DNA from: Halichoerus grypus
Lineage: Eukaryota; Chordata; Mammalia; Carnivora; Phocidae
Direction of reading: 5' to 3'
Assembly: GCF_964656455.1 (NCBI RefSeq)
Contig: NC_135717.1
Span: forward strand, 155,051,793-155,115,792
DNA: 64,000 bases
Part shown: piece after piece, positions 58,891-64,000 of the stretch
How the letters are laid out: each line of letters starts with the position of its first letter
How positions within the stretch are numbered: the stretch's first letter is position 1
The notes under the pieces: model-generated
Told to the model about the DNA's origin: nothing
Seen by the model: only the letters and a program-made list of their open reading frames with translations
Database searches by the model: none
Translations under genes and position numbers: made by a program

Positions 58891-59464
58891 GTGAGAGGTT
58901 AGAATTTAAACTTGACCTCACTGCTATTTATTTTTTCTCATTTAGAACTCCTTTGTTAATTAGTAAACTATAATCTAAACCTCTAAGTCAGATGAGCAGT
59001 AACATATTTAATGTTCATTTGTGTGTTTGTCCATTCATTCATTTGAAAAATATTTATTGAGTGCTCTTATGTCCTGAGCACTTGGATGGGTTCTAAGAAG
59101 TAATCTTACTTCAGATTGACATTTCAGTAATAACCATAATTAATTTTCCTTGGCACCAGGTGAAGCATTGAGCCAAAGGGAATGAAGAGTGGTACTTGAA
59201 CCTGGTGGGGGTGGGAGTGTTCTTCCTAAAGCCTCTGAGAACATATCTGTAGGCAGCAGCTTAGTCTGCTGAAGTGTTAAGTCAACTTTAGCCAAAGGGT
59301 TAGTGTCTGAAACTGTCCCCTTCCTTGGCTTTCTTCCTTTCCAGCCTAAAAATGGATTGCCCGAGGTTAAACCATTAGATGGGTTTTTTTATGCCAAGGT
59401 GTCATTTTCTTGTTTTATCGTTTTAATGCCTGGTAGAATTTTGCTTCATCAATTTCATCTAAAA

Positions 59465-59860
59465 TGCTGTATTAACCAGTTATTACCAAAATTATGCTGT
59501 ATGCCAAACAGCCCTAAAACTTAGTAGCTTACAACAAGAATTCATTATTTGACTTGTCTCATGTATTCTGCTTCATTCTGTAGGTTGAGTTCAGGTGTAG
59601 TTCATGCACATTTGTTGTGAAGCCCAGGCTGAAGAGGCCGTGGCTATTTGGGGCATGCTCTTCTCATGCTGTACACCAGAGCAAAGGGGCCATGCTAGAT
59701 CACAGAAGCACACTCAAGGCCTCTCTCCACACCACAGCCCATTGATCATAGCAAACCAGATGGCCAAGTCCAACATCAGTGAGGAACGGAAATCTACTCT
59801 GCCTGTAGAGAAAGGGAGAGGGGCATGAATGTTTGCTGAATGATAATCCAGACTACCATA
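59465..59860 (+). repeat. Old interspersed repeat, family not assigned
   Basis: The head aacagccctaaaacttagta gcttacaacaag-type sequence and the later accagatggccaagtccaac resemble a mammalian repeat present elsewhere, but I cannot name it. Confidence 0.4.
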
Positions 59861-60187
59861 CATGACAAGTTCAATCTATGGCTAGTAGCGACCTAAGAAG
59901 AATTCTGAGTCGCTGCATGGAAAGACAGGAAAAGGTGTTCCAGTGATCTACTAATGTTGTCACCCATGGGCACATGCTGTGAGGAACAGCATCCCCTATC
60001 CAAATGATCTTAGTTGATCCAGTTGAGCAGGTAGATTTCATCTTAGCTATGCTTAATGCTACAGTATATGCTTTCTTTGCCTATTTCAGTGGTTTTCATA
60101 GCATATTCCAATTTTTAGTTTCTATTTTGTACCATTAGCACTCCTTTACTGTTTTACCATAATACTAATTTGAAATGACCGAATTTT

Positions 60188-60382
60188 TTTTTTAAAGATT
60201 TTATTTATTTATCTGACAGAGAGAGACACAGCGAGAGAGGGAACACAAGCAGGGGGAGTGGGAGAGGGAGAAGCAGGCTTCCCACGGAGCAGGGAGCCCG
60301 ATGCAGGGCTCGATCCCAGGACCCTGGGATCATGACCTGAGCCGAAGGCAGATGCTTAACGACTGAGCCACCCAGGTGCCCC
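60188..60382 (-). mobile_element. Can-SINE, antisense
   Basis: Target duplication tgaaatgaccgaatttt (60171-60187) and tgaaatgactgaatttt (60383-60399), one difference in 17. Same subfamily as 37975 and 56568. Confidence 0.94.
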
Positions 60383-61837
60383 TGAAATGACTGAATTTTG
60401 AAGTCCAATCTATTTTGCATTTTGCCTTGCTTTAAGGATAATAGTTTTGCCCTCCAGTATTTTCCTAGCAGACTGATAATTAATTCATGTTGGTGATTTC
60501 CCTTACTATGGTAGTCAGGTTCCCTCCTGACTGCTACAAATACCCAGATGGCAATGAGGTTCACATTATAAGGAATTGCTAAAGGGTAACAGCAGCAAAT
60601 AAAACTTGTTTGATTTTCCTTACATTAGCATAAACTAGCATCCAGGAGAAAACTTCCTCAGTAATCTCACCTTCACTAGCATTGATCTGTACATGAGGTG
60701 GTGATCGATAGTCATTGTTACTGTGTGCAGAGCCCTGTACCAGATATTTATGTCCTGAGGGAAGGAGGAGTCATGGAACACATCAATAAAGTGGGGCTTG
60801 TCTTCCATGAGCTTCCAGTCACTGACAATCAGAACAGGCATACACCTTGAAATTATATAAATGCATCTTTTAAGAAGACAATGGAGGCAGAGTAAACTAA
60901 AGCTAGACGCAGGCAGGATGGGCATGTGGGTTAATTAAGAACATTTTCTTCTGGAAGAAGTATATTGCAGGGCAGGTGTAAATAGACCAGAGTCATGGGT
61001 AGCAGAGTGGAGAGAAAGCACATTTTCCCAACAGAGTGTTGATGATCAGAGAAGCATGATGACAGAATAGATTAGTCATGCATATGTGTACCAGAGAGCT
61101 ACTGTATGATATCTGTAGGACAATAAGGTAATTGAGTGATTCAACTCATCCGATTTATTGAGGTTTCCTCTCCAACGTCTTATGGGAATAGACACCCTGA
61201 AATGATGGTACTGTCAATATAGGAACATATTTAGATTCAGTGCAAAAAACATTTATTAGATGCCTACTTTGACCCTACCTGTATTAAAATATGCTTATCT
61301 TTTTGTCTTGATTTTCTTGGGGCTTTAGTATAAAAATTCAGCTAGTATAAAAATTGTTAAATTCTACAAGACACTTTGAATTAAGAGCAACATTTAAGAT
61401 TAGTTGTCCTGGATGCAACCTCTCACAACTACATACACTTTGTATATAGAAAAACATAAATGTGTCATGCTAAAAACTAATGTTGGTGAACCTATTGTCA
61501 GAATATAAAAAGAGATCTGTAGAGCAGAACTAAGGATCACAACTGACCTTTAATATATGCTCTGCCTCTTGAAAGAGAGAAAACCTTCCAGCCTGTAAAA
61601 ATATGTTTTATTCTTTCCTTACTGCCTTGCCCCTGGTTTAGAGACATGGGGTCAATACCAGCTAAAAACTGGGATGTCATTCCTCTACTATTATGTTGAT
61701 TTCTTCTATTCCTTTGAGACACAATTGTCTATAGGTGGGGAGCTAGGGGAATACATTACATCCTCAAATTCCAAACCATTACACAACTTACAGATGAAAA
61801 TGGAGATAAATAATTTATGCTCATAGCAGTGATGTGT

Positions 61838-61870
61838 GTTTGTGTGTATGTGCATGTGCATGTGTGTGCA
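61838..61870. repeat. (TG)n tract
   Basis: Imperfect TG repeats with GCA interruptions. Confidence 0.8.
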
Positions 61871-63390
61871 CATGCTCTGTATCAGTTCAGAGTATAAGCA
61901 GTTGAGACAATTGGGGTATGATGAGAACCATCCTCAGTGAAGCAGAGCTGTTCTGGTCCAACACCTGCAAGATTCTAGAAATTTTACGGAGAGCTCTACA
62001 CTTTGATCACTTAAATCTGAGAAGGAACAGTCATACATTCTCCACCTTCTATTATCAGACACTAGGTATGGAGAGATTCTTTATTCTAGACAGCATCAAC
62101 GATGAAAAATAAGAAGTAACAGATGCAATGGAATGCTATCTTGAAGACGCAGAGGAAGACTGACACTGCAGGGAACCAAAGAAAATGGAACAAAATTGTT
62201 TGGAACCCTCAGCAGTACCCAAACAGTCAAAGACTGACACAACCATAGAAAGCCATAATGCAGCAAGTGCTAGATAATTGTGGGACTAGTGGCTTCTGGG
62301 GCGATGTGCTAGTGCTTTCTTATGTGATAAATGATAAAGGATAACTTTGGGAAAATTCCATGAGCGTGTCATTATGCACGTATAGTAAATGAAGAAAAGT
62401 CCTCAGAGAGGTTATGTAACTAGGATAATTTTCTACTGCTGATACAAACCCTGATCTATCCAATTCTAAAAGCTGTGCCCTTGATCACTGTGTTGGGTGT
62501 GATAAAGTATTACCAGGAAATCAAAGTGCAGAACTAATGCATCACCCTTTTGAATTGAGCTGACATGAAAGATGCTTTTGCCCTCCCCAATCCAAACATG
62601 TAACAAGATTGGGTAAAACAGGAACCAAAATTGTTTTAATTTATAGTTGAGCATGAAATCAGGAAAAGAAAATCTTAAGTTACCAAAGTAAAATGAGTGA
62701 TTATAAGCAAGGGGTGAAGGTGAGGACCTCATTGGAGAGGGAACAGCTGGGGCTGGGACTTTGAATGGCTGGACAAAGAGGGAATCTGGAAGGAGGGCCC
62801 CGCAGGTAGGGAAGGTCAGAACCCAGCTAACTACATAGAACTGAGGTTCAGAGTGGACTTGTCTACAAATTGAGGACTAGAAACACGTTGCCCACTGGCT
62901 TGAGTAGATGCAGAGAAACATGCCAAGTGCCCAGTCAGGGCCCAAAATGAGTCACTTGGGAGAAGTCAGAACCCCATCTGAGATGGTAAGGTTGGAATTC
63001 CCACCACTGGAAAAATGCAGGGAAATTAGCATAAATACTGGCCCAGAACCAGTGAAGCCCATGCAGCAATGGCTGTGGCTGGAGGGAAACCGTGGCAATG
63101 GGATATGCCTCCCACAAAAGTTCTGAAGATAAACGTATAGTGCAGATTATACCTGGACAAATTCTGGCATCACTTTTGGATTATAAAGACAAAGAAAATA
63201 ATTGTAAGCATTCAATCACAAAAAGTGGCCTTTCTATAAAGAAGAAAAAATTGAACTGGTATTAATTTTCTCATGACGTTAAAGACCAGACGACATTGGT
63301 CAAATATGTACAGAGGCTCCTTTTTTTTCTTTTAATTTCGTTCAGTTTCTTTACACAGGTAATTTATTCTCAAGAAGCAAAACTCCAAAG

Positions 63391-63594
63391 GGGTGCCTGG
63401 GTGCCTCGGTTGATTAAGCGCCTGACTCTTGATTTTGGCTCAGGTCATGATCTCAGGGTCGTGGGATTAAGCCCCATATCGGGCTCTGCGCTGAGCGCAG
63501 AGTCTGCTTCAGATTCTCTCTCTCTCTCCCTCCCCCACGCTCTCTCTCTCTACTCTCTCTCAAATAAATAAATAAACTCCTTAAAAAATAAAAA
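63391..63594 (+). mobile_element. Can-SINE, older subfamily
   Basis: Head gggtgcctgggtgcctcggt, then cgcctgactcttgattttgg, ggtcatgatctcagggtcgt, a CT-rich body and (AAAT)n. A longer body than the 13411 copy. The target duplication is uncertain (aaaactccaa/aaaactcaag). Confidence 0.9.
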
Positions 63595-63705
63595 TAAGTA
63601 AATAAAAACTCAAGAGACATCAAAGGTCATGGAGAGAAAGTCTTCCTTCTATCTTCTCTGAAAATAACTGAGTCCTCTGCAGAGGCAATTGGTGTTGTCA
63701 CTGTA

Positions 63706-64000
63706 TTGTTGTCCTATTCCTGCTATAAGAAACAACCACAATTTAGTGGCTTAAAACAACACAAAGTGTATCTTCCAGTTCAGGAGGTCAGAAGTCTAAA
63801 GTGGGTCTCACTGGGCTAAAATTAAGGTGTGGGCAGAAATACATCCCTCTGGAGGCTTTAGGGGAGAATCTGTTTTGGCCAGAATGCTAGCTTATATGAT
63901 AATAGGTTCACAAATATTGCTTTTTTTTTTTTTTTTTTTGGTTTACATTGTCCTAGTACACATTTGCCCATTCTTTTATTGTCAACCTTTCTAAATCATC
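63706..64000 (+). repeat. Ancient interspersed repeat, copy 3
   Basis: tgctataagaaacaaccaca, gtggcttaaaacaacacaaa, caggaggtcagaagtctaaa and gtctcactgggctaaaatta match the head of the family seen at 147-310 and 38770. It runs out near 63900 at a T-rich run (63922-63941). Confidence 0.6.

Larger units (their letters stand above)
58302..64000 (+). other. Downstream intron of CFAP54 (partial)
   Basis: I looked for an acceptor followed by a frame that completes the split Gly codon of exon 17 and found none. It holds a (GT)n tract (58705-58745), an L2 3' end (58760-58890), an unassigned old repeat (59465-59860), SINEs (60188-60382, 63391-63594), a (TG)n tract (61838-61870) and an ancient repeat (63706-64000). 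60600-61830 and 61880-63380 show nothing recognisable. Confidence 0.55.

Noticed and set aside
58485..58973. 162-codon + strand open frame after exon 17
   Set aside because: Its middle is a (GT)n tract, its end is an L2 terminus, and the frame does not fit the split codon left by exon 17. No acceptor or coding character.
61918..62112. Open frame starting MMRTILSEAELFWSNTCKIL
   Set aside because: Looks protein-like at first, but I do not recognise it, the preceding ag gives a frame with early stops, and no donor follows in phase. Left unannotated.
1..64000. CRISPR array, operon, prophage or other microbial system
   Set aside because: No regularly spaced repeats or dense coding. Spliced exons, SINEs, L1, L2 and MIR establish mammalian nuclear DNA.

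Overview
The window is nuclear DNA of a carnivoran mammal. The evidence is eleven Can-SINE copies (tRNA-Lys-derived, with the head GGGGCACCTGGGTGGCTCAG), a carnivore-type L1 with its characteristic 5' and 3' ends, and the ancient mammalian repeats MIR, L2, MER5A and hAT. The SINE bodies match what I know of arctoid caniforms (bear or seal type) better than dog, cat or mustelid consensus forms. That species call is an inference from memory.

The only host gene I can support is a central stretch of CFAP54 (cilia- and flagella-associated protein 54), on the + strand. I find 17 internal coding exons between 5703 and 58301. All have AG acceptors and GT donors, and the exon phases chain from one to the next. 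Together they encode about 739 residues of a protein of roughly 3,100 residues. The first exon and the 3' part of the gene lie outside the window: 1-5702 and 58302-64000 read as intron. CFAP54 belongs to the C1d projection of the central apparatus of motile cilia and flagella.

The reading frame is continuous except in exon 8 (39965-40071). There a run of six A at 40017-40022 puts the two halves of the exon in different frames and creates a TGA at 40038. This is either a homopolymer sequencing error, a polymorphism or a real null allele, and it is the observation most worth checking.

The introns are packed with transposable elements. 1-5.7 kb holds an ancient repeat and an inverted (twin-priming type) L1. 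13.4-27.7 kb holds a young SINE, L2 copies, a full-length antisense L1 at 15.5-21.5 kb (intact ORF1, broken ORF2), more SINEs and a long L2 block. 28.7-29.6 kb holds old L1 and an LTR fragment. 33.7-35.4 kb holds a decayed autonomous hAT transposon with two SINEs nested in it. 36.8-42 kb holds several SINEs, an ancient repeat split by a SINE, MER5A and a MIR split by a truncated L1. 44-48 kb holds L2, a solo LTR and MIRs. A 136-bp, nearly identical direct duplication flanks exon 14 (49528-49663 and 50972-51107). 53.9-55.9 kb is an old antisense L1. The end of the window holds SINEs and ancient repeats.

I found no RNA gene, CRISPR array, bacterial-type operon or previously undescribed biological system. 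What is unusual here is gene integrity and genome-rearrangement history.
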